DNA of 39,725 bases, from contig JAIDCY010000114.1 of NCBI GenBank assembly GCA_029055625.1, positions 1-39,725 of the forward strand, given 5' to 3'. Under the pieces are notes generated by a model that was not told the origin of the DNA, ran no database searches, and saw only the letters and a program-made list of their open reading frames with translations. This stretch comes from Ruminococcus sp. GTDB taxonomy: Bacteria; Bacillota; Clostridia; Oscillospirales; Ruminococcaceae. The position numbers and the translations under genes are program-made. Of this stretch, positions 24,694 through 33,421 are shown piece by piece; position 1 is the stretch's first letter, and each line of letters starts with the position of its first letter.

Positions 24694-25545
24694 ATGAGTT
24701 ATAGAGTAAATAATAATGAATATGTTTTTTATATCCCTTGCTGTGTTATTGTAGAAATTATTGAAGAACTGAATGACCAATACTGTACAAAACCAGATGT
24801 TTTGGCATATATTTTAGACAATCCGAGAAGCGATCTGACAGAACAGGATATACATGATATTACCCGTAGAGATATGGAAGATATATATGATGCAATAAAA
24901 TACTGGGTAAGTACCAAGATACTTATAGAGTTTGTCAATGACAGACCACCGAAGAAACAATATTATACCACTGTGGAGATTACGGAGATTAAAAATTCAA
25001 AACCGGAAATTGACGAAATGCTGAAAAATATAGAAAATTCTTTCGGAACAGTTAATAACGTAATTATTGCCACACTGATAAATCTATATATACATTACGG
25101 TCTCTCAAAAGAAGTTATACATATAATTTTCACCTTGTGCAAGAAAATAAACAAAACAGAAACACAGTATATGGAATTCCTGGCGGACAAAATGATGAGA
25201 AAACAGCTGACTACTCCTGAGCTCGCAACAAAGAAACTCAAAGAAATTGTAAGAAAAACTTATTATACGGATAAGGTAATGGAAATAACTTCCACTAAAG
25301 ATATCTCAAGAAAAAATGAAGATATTATTTTAGTATGGTACAGTCACAGTACCTCGCTTGATACTATAAGAAGAGCATACAACGTATCATTAAGATATGC
25401 AGACCACGTCAGCTTTAGATTTATTAATGCTCTTCTGACAGATTTGACGGAAGAAGATTACAGAAAGTATGAGAGCGACCCTTCTTATACAGATGAATTA
25501 GATAGTTGGAGATATTATAAGCGTGCGGAGATACCAGTATACTAA
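24694..25545 (+). CDS. DnaD-domain primosome protein
   Basis: The 283-residue protein has an N-terminal helical winged-helix-like part and one DnaD/DnaB_2 repeat. It is identified by the C-terminal YADHVSFRFINALLTD-type helix following LAYI/ELAT elements. These proteins remodel DNA at replication initiation and restart in Firmicutes. The strongest evidence is context: its stop overlaps the ATG of a DnaC/DnaI-like loader (TAATG). AAAGGAAA lies upstream of the ATG. Similarity to B. subtilis DnaD is distant, so the call is moderate. Confidence 0.72.
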   Translation: MSYRVNNNEYVFYIPCCVIVEIIEELNDQYCTKPDVLAYILDNPRSDLTEQDIHDITRRDMEDIYDAIKYWVSTKILIEFVNDRPPKKQYYTTVEITEIKNSKPEIDEMLKNIENSFGTVNNVIIATLINLYIHYGLSKEVIHIIFTLCKKINKTETQYMEFLADKMMRKQLTTPELATKKLKEIVRKTYYTDKVMEITSTKDISRKNEDIILVWYSHSTSLDTIRRAYNVSLRYADHVSFRFINALLTDLTEEDYRKYESDPSYTDELDSWRYYKRAEIPVY

Positions 25546-26519
25546 TGAGAGCAGAAACTATTGAAAAAGCACAGATAATGCTACAGAGAGAGCGCCAGAA
25601 AGCGATAATTGAAAATGAAAATCGCATTGATGAAGTCAATGAAAAAATTCCGGAAATAAAAGATTTAAATCAACAAATATTCAATACCGGAAAAAAAATT
25701 ATAGATATTGTGATAAATGGGAAAAAAAAAGGTAAAACGGAAGCTCAGATAAAAGAAGAAATAGAACTTATAAAAAGAGATAATATAAGTATGCAGAAAA
25801 AAACAAGGGATTTACTTATAAAATATGGTAAGCCTTCGTATTATCTGGATATTAAATATATCTGCAAAATGTGTTACGATACAGGATATAAAGACGGTCT
25901 GATGTGTGACTGTCTTAAAAAGCGGTGCACAAACATTGAAGTAGAGGAAATGAATAAGCATTCCAATCTTAAATTATCAGTTTTCGATACTTTCAGTCTA
26001 CGATACTATAATGGCAAATCCCATTCCATTATGTCTGATAACCTGAAATATCTGAAAAAATACGCAGAAGAATTTACACCGTCTGTGCATAGTATTCTTA
26101 TGTACGGATCTACCGGTCTTGGAAAAACCCATCTTTCACTTGCGATAGCTAACAAGGTAATTGAAAAGGGTTATAATGTAGTATACGATTCCATAATAAA
26201 TATTCTGTCAAAGATAGAAGAAGAACATTTCAGCTATGGTCATAAGACAGATACATTAGAAACGATAATGAAAGCTGATTTACTTATCATCGACGATTTA
26301 GGAACTGAAAATATAACAAAGTTCTATATTTCGACGATTTATAATATAATAAATACGAGGATAAATTATAACAAACCTGTTATTATAAATACAAATTTTA
26401 ATACACAAAAAATACTTGGTGTATACGACGAGAGAATAGCATCACGCATTACTTCGCAATATAAAGTTATTAAATTTGAAGGTGATGATATACGTAAGAA
26501 GAAAAAAGAAAAGCAATAA
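25545..26519 (+). CDS. dnaC: DnaC/DnaI-like replicative helicase loader
   Basis: The 324-residue AAA+ ATPase has a long charged N-terminal helix (about 1-95) and a zinc site CKMC...CDC (Cys107, Cys110, Cys121, Cys123) as in DnaI. Walker A is GSTGLGKT at 188-195 and Walker B is LLIIDDLG. The NTNF segment near the end matches sensor 1 of IstB/DnaC proteins. It loads DnaB-type helicase onto DNA. An IstB transposition helper has the same core, but the zinc N-domain and the dnaD-like neighbour favour DnaC. The start overlaps the preceding stop by one base. Confidence 0.9.
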   Translation: MRAETIEKAQIMLQRERQKAIIENENRIDEVNEKIPEIKDLNQQIFNTGKKIIDIVINGKKKGKTEAQIKEEIELIKRDNISMQKKTRDLLIKYGKPSYYLDIKYICKMCYDTGYKDGLMCDCLKKRCTNIEVEEMNKHSNLKLSVFDTFSLRYYNGKSHSIMSDNLKYLKKYAEEFTPSVHSILMYGSTGLGKTHLSLAIANKVIEKGYNVVYDSIINILSKIEEEHFSYGHKTDTLETIMKADLLIIDDLGTENITKFYISTIYNIINTRINYNKPVIINTNFNTQKILGVYDERIASRITSQYKVIKFEGDDIRKKKKEKQ

Positions 26520-26529
26520 AAGAAAGAAA

Positions 26530-26555
26530 ACAGACCTTGAACGGTCTGTTTTTTT
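26530..26555. terminator. Bidirectional terminator between dnaC and sigK
   Basis: ACAGACC and GGTCTGT form a perfect 7-bp stem with a 6-nt loop. A run of seven T follows on the plus strand, and TTTTC on the minus strand. The genes converge here. Confidence 0.85.
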
Positions 26556-26561
26556 GAGTAA

Positions 26562-27245
26562 TCAGAAAGAAGTTGTATCATACATTTTCTTTAATTTTTC
26601 TATAGCTTTTTTTTCAAGCCGTGAGACATATGAACGTGATATATCGAGTTTCTGAGCGGTCTCACTCTGTGTATGCGGATTCTTACCGTAAAGACCATAA
26701 CGATATACTATTATTTCAAGTTCCCTGTCGTCAAGACACTTATCGAGAAAATTATATAACTGTCGGGAACGGATAAGTAAATCAACCTGTTCGTGAATAT
26801 CTATACCGTCATCAATCAAGTCCATGAGAGTTAATGCATTTCCGTCCTTATCGATTTCCACTGGTTCGTTTATATAGATGTCTCCGGCGGTCTTCTTTGC
26901 GGAACGGAAACTCATAAGTATTTCATTTTCTATACACCGGCTCGCATACGTCGCAAACCTCGTACCGTTTGTATGGTCGAAAGTGGAAACCGCTTTTATA
27001 AGTCCGATAGTACCAATTGAAATAAGTTCGTCCTGCTCCGGTACAGTTACGGCGTACTTCTTTACTATATGGGCAACAAGTCGGAGATTGTGTTCAATCA
27101 GCTTGTTACGTGCGGACTTGTCACCTTCTGACATCTTGATAAAACATTCCTCTTCTTCTTTTCGTGATAAAGGTTTAGGAAAGGCGTTGTTGCCCTCAAT
27201 ATGCAGTGCGAAAAAGAAAAGATTTTTTATTATTTCGATAAACAT
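26562..27245 (-). CDS. sigK: RNA polymerase sigma factor, SigK-type (mother-cell sporulation)
   Basis: The 227-residue sigma-70 family protein begins with a hydrophobic N-terminal stretch and then FPKPLSRKEEEECF, the SigE/SigK pro-region junction. Region 2 is complete (LIEHNLRLVAHIVKKY, SIGTIGLIKAVSTFD, ATYASRCIENEIL), and region 4 ends SRSYVSRLEKKAIEKL. Similarity is closer to SigK than SigE, given FPKPLS, VAHIVKKY and ISRSYVSR. The reading frame is uninterrupted, so no skin element splits it. The ATG at 27245 follows GGAGGTG by 7 nt. It suggests that the host retains late sporulation control. Confidence 0.88.
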   Translation of the reverse strand: MFIEIIKNLFFFALHIEGNNAFPKPLSRKEEEECFIKMSEGDKSARNKLIEHNLRLVAHIVKKYAVTVPEQDELISIGTIGLIKAVSTFDHTNGTRFATYASRCIENEILMSFRSAKKTAGDIYINEPVEIDKDGNALTLMDLIDDGIDIHEQVDLLIRSRQLYNFLDKCLDDRELEIIVYRYGLYGKNPHTQSETAQKLDISRSYVSRLEKKAIEKLKKMYDTTSF

Positions 27246-27315
27246 GTATATCACCTCCACAGATATACTATGTCTGACAGCTTGAACAATAGTTCTTTTT
27301 TTAAAAAATTTCTTC

Positions 27316-27344
27316 TTGCAAAAATTTCTGAAATGTGTTATTAT
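27316..27344 (+). promoter_or_regulatory. Promoter of the topoisomerase B-like gene
   Basis: TTGCAA, 17 nt, TATTAT with TGT before the -10 (extended -10), 49 nt upstream of the start codon. Confidence 0.7.
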
Positions 27345-27392
27345 AGTAGGGTACTTTTTTCAGAACATAACAGAAAGGATAGATTTTTTAAA

Positions 27393-29372
27393 ATGGCTGA
27401 TAGAAAAACATACGGTAACGATAGTATAACTATGTTAAAGGGTGCGGATAAGGTAAGAAAAAGACCGGCGGTAATATTCGGCTCGGACGGTCTCGACGGT
27501 TGCGAACACTCTGTATTTGAAGTAATATCTAACTCCATAGACGAGGCACGTGAGGGATACGGAAAGAAAATAATCGTCACACACTACAGAAATAATGACA
27601 TTGAAGTTGAAGACTTCGGCAGAGGCTGTCCTGTCGACTTCAACAACAATGAACAGCGTTATAACTGGGAACTCGTTTACTGTGAACTGTATGCAGGCGG
27701 TAAATACGACGATACAGCAGAATCATATGAATTTTCATTAGGTCTTAACGGTCTTGGACTTTGTGCGACACAGTTTTCTTCGGAGTTCATGGACGTTGAA
27801 GTTATCCGTGATGGTTTTAAGTATAATCTTCACTTTGAAAAGGGCGAGAATATCGGCGGACTTCATAAAGAAAAGTGTCTTAAAAAGCATACAGGAACTA
27901 AAACACGCTGGAGACCGGATTTGGAAGTATTTACGGATATATCCGTATCAGATGAGTATTTCTGCGACATTCTCAGACGGCAGGCGGTAGTAAATCCGGA
28001 TATATTATTCGTATTCCGTTCAGAAACTGAAACCGGTGATTTCACGGAGCAGGAATTTATATACAAGAACGGCATAACTGATTACGTTTCCGAGATAACA
28101 GGCGATAAGGCAATGTCTTCTCTTCAGCACTGGTCAGCGGAAAAAAGAGGTAAAGACCGTGACGATAAACCCGAATACAAGGTTAAACTTGATATAGCGG
28201 TAACATTTTCCAATAAAATAAAACTCACAGAATACTATCATAATTCGAGTTTCTTAGAACATGGCGGTTCACCGGAAGATGCGGTAAAGCGTGCGTTTGT
28301 GTATCAGATAGACAGTTTCATAAAACAGAATAACGGTTATCAGAAAAACGAAAGCAAGATTACTTATACCGACGTTGAAGAATGTCTTGTACTGGTTTCC
28401 TCGTCGTTCTCAACACAGACATCATATGAAAATCAGACAAAAAAAGCTATAACCAATAAATTCATACGTGAGGCAATGACTGATTTCTTAAAACATCAGC
28501 TTGAAATATATTTCATAGAAAATCCCGACGAAGCACAGAAAATTTCCGAACAGGTTCTCATAAACAAGCGTAGTCGTGAAAATGCGGAAAAAGTCCGTCT
28601 CAACGTAAAGAAGAAACTCACCGGAAGTATAGACCTGTCTAACATGGTTGACAAGTTCGTTGACTGCCGTACTAAAGACGTTACAAGACGTGAAATATAT
28701 ATCGTTGAGGGTGATTCCGCATTAGGTTCCGTAAAGCTCGCACGTGATGCGGAATTTCAGGCGATAATTCCCGTGCGTGGAAAAATTCTGAACTGTCTGA
28801 AAGCGGAGTATACAAAAATTTTCAAGAACGAGATTATCACCGATTTAATAAAAGTCCTCGGGTGTGGCGTGGAAGTCAGTACGAAAGCCAATAAAGACCT
28901 GTCTAACTTCAATTTAGATAATTTCCGGTGGAGTAAGATTGTCATCTGTACTGATGCAGATGTTGACGGTTTCCAGATACGGACGCTTATTCTTACCATG
29001 CTTTACAGACTTACTCCTACGCTCATAGAAAAAGGGTACGTATATATAGCGGAATCGCCGTTATTTGAGATTAACACGAAAGATAAAACGTACTTCGCCT
29101 ACACCGAGCAGGAAAAACAACGCATTCTGAAGATGATTGGCAATAAGAAGTATACTATACAGCGTTCAAAGGGTTTAGGCGAAAACGAACCGGATATGAT
29201 GTCGCTGACTACCATGAATCCCGATACAAGACGTTTAATAAAAGTCACTGCTGACGACATAACGGAATCTGCGGAAGTATTCGAGATGCTTTTAGGTGAC
29301 GACTTACAAGGCAGAAAACAATATATTTCCGAATACGGTGCGGATTACTTAGAACTTGCCGACATATCATAA
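27393..29372 (+). CDS. Type IIA topoisomerase B subunit (GyrB/ParE-like), divergent
   Basis: The 659-residue protein has the GHKL ATPase domain (VFEVISNSIDEA with the catalytic Glu, DFGRGCPV, GLNGLG), a transducer, and a TOPRIM domain (VEGDSALG, then CTDADVDG). It departs from textbook GyrB/ParE: GLHGVG is GLNGLG and DGxHIRTL is DGFQIRTL. This fits the second, divergent topoisomerase pair found in some Clostridia beside canonical gyrase. The ATG at 27393 follows GAAAGGA; the frame runs 64 codons further upstream without support. Its A-type partner lies at 31031, separated by a membrane-protein gene. Confidence 0.88.
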   Translation: MADRKTYGNDSITMLKGADKVRKRPAVIFGSDGLDGCEHSVFEVISNSIDEAREGYGKKIIVTHYRNNDIEVEDFGRGCPVDFNNNEQRYNWELVYCELYAGGKYDDTAESYEFSLGLNGLGLCATQFSSEFMDVEVIRDGFKYNLHFEKGENIGGLHKEKCLKKHTGTKTRWRPDLEVFTDISVSDEYFCDILRRQAVVNPDILFVFRSETETGDFTEQEFIYKNGITDYVSEITGDKAMSSLQHWSAEKRGKDRDDKPEYKVKLDIAVTFSNKIKLTEYYHNSSFLEHGGSPEDAVKRAFVYQIDSFIKQNNGYQKNESKITYTDVEECLVLVSSSFSTQTSYENQTKKAITNKFIREAMTDFLKHQLEIYFIENPDEAQKISEQVLINKRSRENAEKVRLNVKKKLTGSIDLSNMVDKFVDCRTKDVTRREIYIVEGDSALGSVKLARDAEFQAIIPVRGKILNCLKAEYTKIFKNEIITDLIKVLGCGVEVSTKANKDLSNFNLDNFRWSKIVICTDADVDGFQIRTLILTMLYRLTPTLIEKGYVYIAESPLFEINTKDKTYFAYTEQEKQRILKMIGNKKYTIQRSKGLGENEPDMMSLTTMNPDTRRLIKVTADDITESAEVFEMLLGDDLQGRKQYISEYGADYLELADIS

Positions 29373-29406
29373 TAATTCATAATTTATAATGCATAATTAA
29401 TAATTA
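29372..29406. repeat. AT-rich intergenic repeat
   Basis: Words AATAATTCATAA, TTTATAATGCATAATTAA and TAATTAA recur here as at 299-362 and 34053-34092. It occupies most of the spacer between the topoisomerase B gene and the DUF6688 gene. Confidence 0.5.
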
Positions 29407-29427
29407 AAAAAAAAGGAGTTGATTTTA

Positions 29428-30717
29428 ATGCTTATAGGTTTTGCGTTGATAGTCATTGCGTTGGTATTCCGGTATACCTTAAATGAAATGACAAAATCAA
29501 TAGATGTATCTGACCCCGAAAGCAAACCCGACAGATTATATCATAATATAGCTTTAGTAAGTATAGTTGTATATTTATTGATTGTATTATCATTAATGAT
29601 AATCAGTAATGACTTTAATTTAGAATCATGTTGTTTTATAATATTTCTTATGCCGTTTTTATGGTTGCCGTTGGTGCTTACGGGATTCAATATAGTAAAC
29701 CTGTACAGAAACAGATATAAGGCAATCGGTACGGACTTATCAACGATATTTGTAGGCGGAATTTATCATATTATGCTTATTGATGTGCAGGATTTTACAG
29801 GAAAAGACTATACGGAAGCCGTATACATCGGACAGTATCACGCCGTTATGCACAGTGAGTACAGTATTATAATACAGTGCGTAATGATTATCGGCTTTAT
29901 AAGTATGGTACTGCTTTGTGTACGGAAACCCGAAAAAACACCGCCTTTACAGTCCGCAATGTGTATAGCGTTTACGTCGATAATGCTGTTACTTATGGGT
30001 CTGATATACATTCAGATGATATGCAAATTTGAGATATATTTTATAATGTTCTACCTGTACTATTTCAATCTGATAATAATTTCCGCAAGAAGAATACACT
30101 ATCACATAACGGAGCAGGTCAGACTTGCTGACGAACGTGAAACGGTCTTCCGGACAAAATTTGCGGAAAGGTTACATAAAATGATGTCGACGGTATCGGG
30201 TATGACTAAATTCAGCTTTTTACTTATACTGCCGATAGCGATAATCTGCGAGATACTGTATATACTTCTCGGACAGGGTGCGGACGGTTTTATAAAAGCG
30301 TTCACTATGACTGCCGACTGGACTTTTTCCACACAGACACCTCCGCCCCCTCTGGAGTATCAGGGACATTATCTGTGTACTGTTGCCTGCTCCGGTCATG
30401 AAAAAGTAGTAAAGCCTGTACGTTACGGAATACGCCTGAATCAGAAGATAGTAGTAAACAGACAGTTACTTATTGCGAACGCCTTTGAAGACCTTATAAA
30501 AGAACGTTTGTACAAGACCCACCATTTTATAAGACACTGCTATGATAAATACGGTTATCCGGTATCAAGACACATCACAACACCAATAAGAGCGGATATA
30601 GTGTACATAATAATGAAGCCTCTTGAATGGCTGTTTTTAGCGGTTTTATACCTTTTCGACGTCCAGCCGGAAAACAGAATAGCTATACAGTATTCCGAAT
30701 ATAAAGTAAAAAGATAA
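29428..30717 (+). CDS. DUF6688-like multipass membrane protein
   Basis: The 429-residue protein has about seven hydrophobic segments: one at the N-terminus, several between 45 and 215, and one near 265-285. It then has a soluble C-terminal part with HYLCTVACSGHEKVVKPVRYG and VNRQLLIANAFEDLI. The last segment and LFDVQPENRIAIQYS close the protein. I match this to the DUF6688 family from memory; no function is established. The ATG at 29428 follows AAAGGAG; a TTG three codons upstream overlaps the ribosome site. It lies between the two subunits of a divergent topoisomerase, flanked by repeats. Confidence 0.72.
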   Translation: MLIGFALIVIALVFRYTLNEMTKSIDVSDPESKPDRLYHNIALVSIVVYLLIVLSLMIISNDFNLESCCFIIFLMPFLWLPLVLTGFNIVNLYRNRYKAIGTDLSTIFVGGIYHIMLIDVQDFTGKDYTEAVYIGQYHAVMHSEYSIIIQCVMIIGFISMVLLCVRKPEKTPPLQSAMCIAFTSIMLLLMGLIYIQMICKFEIYFIMFYLYYFNLIIISARRIHYHITEQVRLADERETVFRTKFAERLHKMMSTVSGMTKFSFLLILPIAIICEILYILLGQGADGFIKAFTMTADWTFSTQTPPPPLEYQGHYLCTVACSGHEKVVKPVRYGIRLNQKIVVNRQLLIANAFEDLIKERLYKTHHFIRHCYDKYGYPVSRHITTPIRADIVYIIMKPLEWLFLAVLYLFDVQPENRIAIQYSEYKVKR

Positions 30718-30744
30718 AATTTAATGTTTCCGTAATGACTTATT

Positions 30745-30810
30745 TTTTGTGCATAATGTATAAACAAGGTTGTCTCCGGACGGTAGGGGGACTGACATTT
30801 TTGCACAAAA
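30745..30810 (+). repeat. 66-bp repeat, copy 1
   Basis: The ends are TTTTGTGCA and TGCACAAAA (inverted). The core is CAAGG, then GTCTCC, a loop with CGGTAG, and GGGGAC; GTCTCC and GGGGAC can pair. It is similar to copy 2 over nearly its full length. Confidence 0.65.
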
Positions 30811-30922
30811 ACTACCCGATTTCACGGAAAACACATCAAAAAGAGCAAAATTTAACACTCAAAACGCAAAAATTTACATGAAAATTCATAAAAAAACGTC
30901 CGGAGCAGGTGAAATTTACGTA

Positions 30923-30988
30923 TTTTGTATAATATGCACAAATCAAGGCGTTTCCAGCCGGTAGGGTGACTATGAATTATGCACAATA
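30923..30988 (+). repeat. 66-bp repeat, copy 2
   Basis: It begins TTTTGTATAAT and ends TTATGCACAATA, with core CAAGGCGTTTCC...CCGGTAGGGTGACT aligned with copy 1. The central stem is weakened but partly kept by a C-to-T change that allows G-T pairing. Confidence 0.65.
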
Positions 30989-31030
30989 AAAATTTTTACA
31001 AAAATATATAAAAAAGGAGAGTTTTTAAGT

Positions 31031-33259
31031 ATGGCAAGAAAAAAACAGGTTTCTGAGAAAAAAGTTATCAGACACGAAGCATATATAGAAGGTTCGGGAA
31101 GTATAGTCGACGAAAAAATTACGGATACCCTCAAGAAAAACTATATGCCGTATGCCATGAGCGTTATTATATCAAGAGCGTTACCGGAAATTGACGGCTT
31201 TAAACCGTCACACAGAAAACTGTTATATATGATGTACAAAAGAGGCTTACTTAATCCGGATAAAGAACGTTCAAAATCTGCAAACGTAGTAGGCGAAACT
31301 ATGAAACTTAATCCGCACGGTGACCAGGCTATATATGAAACTCTTGTCCGTATGACACGTGGTAATGAAGCACTTCTGCACCCTTATATAGATTCCAAGG
31401 GAAATTTCGGTAAAGCATATTCAAGCAAGATGCATTTTGCCGCACCACGTTATACGGAAGTAAAGCTTGAAAAAATCTGTAACGAACTTTTCCGTGATAT
31501 AGATATGGAAACCGTCGATTTTGTACCGAATTACGATAATACCATGTCAGAACCTACTTTACTTCCGGCAACTTTTCCGACGGTATTAGTAAATTCCAAT
31601 ACCGGAATAGCGGTATCTATGGCAAGCAATGTATGTCCGTTCAATCTCGCAGAGGTTTGCGAAACTACTATAGCATTCATGAAGAACCCCGAACATGATA
31701 TTATCACAACTCTTAAAGCTCCCGATTTCCCAAGCAGTGCGGTAATACTTTACGAAGAAAACGAACTCCGGAAGATATACGATACCGGCAGAGGAAGTAT
31801 AAAAGTACGGTGTCAGTACCGTTATGATAAGTCATCTAACTGTATCGAGATAACGCAGATTCCGTATACTACCACGATAGAAGCAGTCATTGACAAGATA
31901 GTTGATTTGGTGAAAGCTGGTAAGATACGTGAAATATCATATATCCGTGATGAAACTGACATTGACGGTCTCAAAATAGCGATAGACTTAAAACGAGGTA
32001 CAGACCCCGAAAAACTTATGCAGAAACTTTACCGGCTCACACCGTTACAAGATAACTATTCATGCAACTTCAATATACTGATAAACGGTACGCCTAAGGT
32101 AATGGGTGTAAAGGAAATACTTACGGAATGGGTAACGTTCAGGGAAAAATGTATATACAGAAGAACATCATACGAGTTAGGAAACAAAAAACATAAACTT
32201 CATCTATTGGAAGCACTTTCAAAGATTCTGAACAGTCTTGACAGTACTATATCGATTATCCGAGATACACAGAAAGAAAATGATGTTGTATCAAATCTCA
32301 TGAAAGAATTTTCAATAGACGGTGAGCAGGCGGAATACGTATCAGAACTGAAACTCCGTAACATTAACAAACAGTACATTTCAAGACGTATTCAGGAACT
32401 GGAAAGTCTGGAAAAAGATATTGCGGAAATGGAAGAGATACTGAAAGATAACAACAAAATCCGTAAGATAATAATAAAGGAGTTAAGGGACGTAATAAAG
32501 AACTACTCGCAACCGAGAAAGTCACTGATTTCAGAGTACACGGAGCAGGACGTTGAAATAATAGACGATACACCCGACTATCCTGTAAATATATTCCTGT
32601 CGGCAAGCGGATATTTCAAGAAAATAACGCCACAGTCGTTACGTATGAGTAGCGAACATAAGTTAAAAGACGGCGATTATATAATCCGTAACTTCGAGGC
32701 TACAAACAAAACGGAACTCATTTTCTTTACCGATAAGCAACAGGTATATAAATCAAAAGCAAGTTCATTTGACGATACAAAGGCAAGTCTAATAGGCGAT
32801 TATATACCGGCTAAACTATCGTTCAGTGAAAATGAATCGTTAAAAGAACTCGTACCGACTACCGACTACAGCGGATACGTGATATTTTTCTTTGAAAACG
32901 GTAAGGCTACTAAAGTACCGTTAAAAGTGTACGAGACAAAAACCAATCGTAAGAAACTGACTAAAGCATACTCGGATAAGTCACCATTAGTAAAGATAAT
33001 GTTTATCAGTGAGGACTGCGATATACTTGTAAGGAGTTCCGGCGGATATACAATACTTTTCAATACGGCGGAAATCTTACCGAAAACTACAAGAGATTCA
33101 CAGGGCGTACAGATAATGACGTTGAAAAAAAATAACGTACTCGCTACAGTCGAAAAGGTAACAGACAGTGAGTATGAAAAGTATCGAGTAAAGAGTATAC
33201 CGTCAACGGGAAAACAAGCTAAAGAACTCGGCGATACTAACCAGCTTTCGTTGATATAA
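31031..33259 (+). CDS. Type IIA topoisomerase A subunit (GyrA/ParC-like), divergent
   Basis: The 742-residue protein has the winged-helix/tower breakage-reunion domain: YAMSVIISRALPEIDGFKPS, the catalytic Tyr in APRYTEVKL, and a coiled-coil gate around 430-500. The C-terminal part is about 220 residues with repeated beta-propeller-like strands but no recognisable GyrA box (QRRGGKG), so it is more ParC-like than GyrA-like. GGAGA precedes the ATG. It should pair with the B subunit encoded at 27393 to relax or decatenate DNA. Confidence 0.88.
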   Translation: MARKKQVSEKKVIRHEAYIEGSGSIVDEKITDTLKKNYMPYAMSVIISRALPEIDGFKPSHRKLLYMMYKRGLLNPDKERSKSANVVGETMKLNPHGDQAIYETLVRMTRGNEALLHPYIDSKGNFGKAYSSKMHFAAPRYTEVKLEKICNELFRDIDMETVDFVPNYDNTMSEPTLLPATFPTVLVNSNTGIAVSMASNVCPFNLAEVCETTIAFMKNPEHDIITTLKAPDFPSSAVILYEENELRKIYDTGRGSIKVRCQYRYDKSSNCIEITQIPYTTTIEAVIDKIVDLVKAGKIREISYIRDETDIDGLKIAIDLKRGTDPEKLMQKLYRLTPLQDNYSCNFNILINGTPKVMGVKEILTEWVTFREKCIYRRTSYELGNKKHKLHLLEALSKILNSLDSTISIIRDTQKENDVVSNLMKEFSIDGEQAEYVSELKLRNINKQYISRRIQELESLEKDIAEMEEILKDNNKIRKIIIKELRDVIKNYSQPRKSLISEYTEQDVEIIDDTPDYPVNIFLSASGYFKKITPQSLRMSSEHKLKDGDYIIRNFEATNKTELIFFTDKQQVYKSKASSFDDTKASLIGDYIPAKLSFSENESLKELVPTTDYSGYVIFFFENGKATKVPLKVYETKTNRKKLTKAYSDKSPLVKIMFISEDCDILVRSSGGYTILFNTAEILPKTTRDSQGVQIMTLKKNNVLATVEKVTDSEYEKYRVKSIPSTGKQAKELGDTNQLSLI

Positions 33260-33304
33260 TCTATAATTAATTCATTAAATTTTATTTCTGAAAAAACATC
33301 ATTT

Positions 33305-33370
33305 TTTTGTGCATATTAACGAAACTGAAAGTGTTTTCCCTTGTGTAATCGACACAGCATATTGCACAAA
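33305..33370 (+). repeat. 66-bp repeat, copy 3 (diverged)
   Basis: The ends are TTTTGTGCA and TGCACAAA (inverted). The core GAAAGTGTTTTCC and the end ATATTGCACAAA resemble copy 2, with a diverged middle. Its length equals that of copies 1 and 2. Confidence 0.55.
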
Positions 33371-33421
33371 TAATACACCTGCTCCGGATTATTTATCATT
33401 ATGAAAGGAAGTACAAATATT

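Larger units (their letters stand above)
30718..31030. other. 313-bp spacer holding two ~66-bp repeats and one CGGAGCAGG copy
   Basis: No credible ORF lies here. It contains repeats at 30745-30810 and 30923-30988 and a CGGAGCAGG at 30901-30909. A TATAAT at 30928-30933 lies inside the second repeat but lacks a good -35. No terminator is evident after the DUF6688 gene. Confidence 0.7.

Noticed and set aside
25545-26519. IstB transposition helper of an IS21-type element
   Set aside because: No IstA gene or terminal repeats; the DnaI-like zinc N-domain and overlap with a DnaD-domain gene favour a helicase loader.
27201-27392. 64-codon N-terminal extension of the topoisomerase B gene
   Set aside because: It crosses the sigK start region and the gene's own promoter; homologues begin near MADRKTYG.
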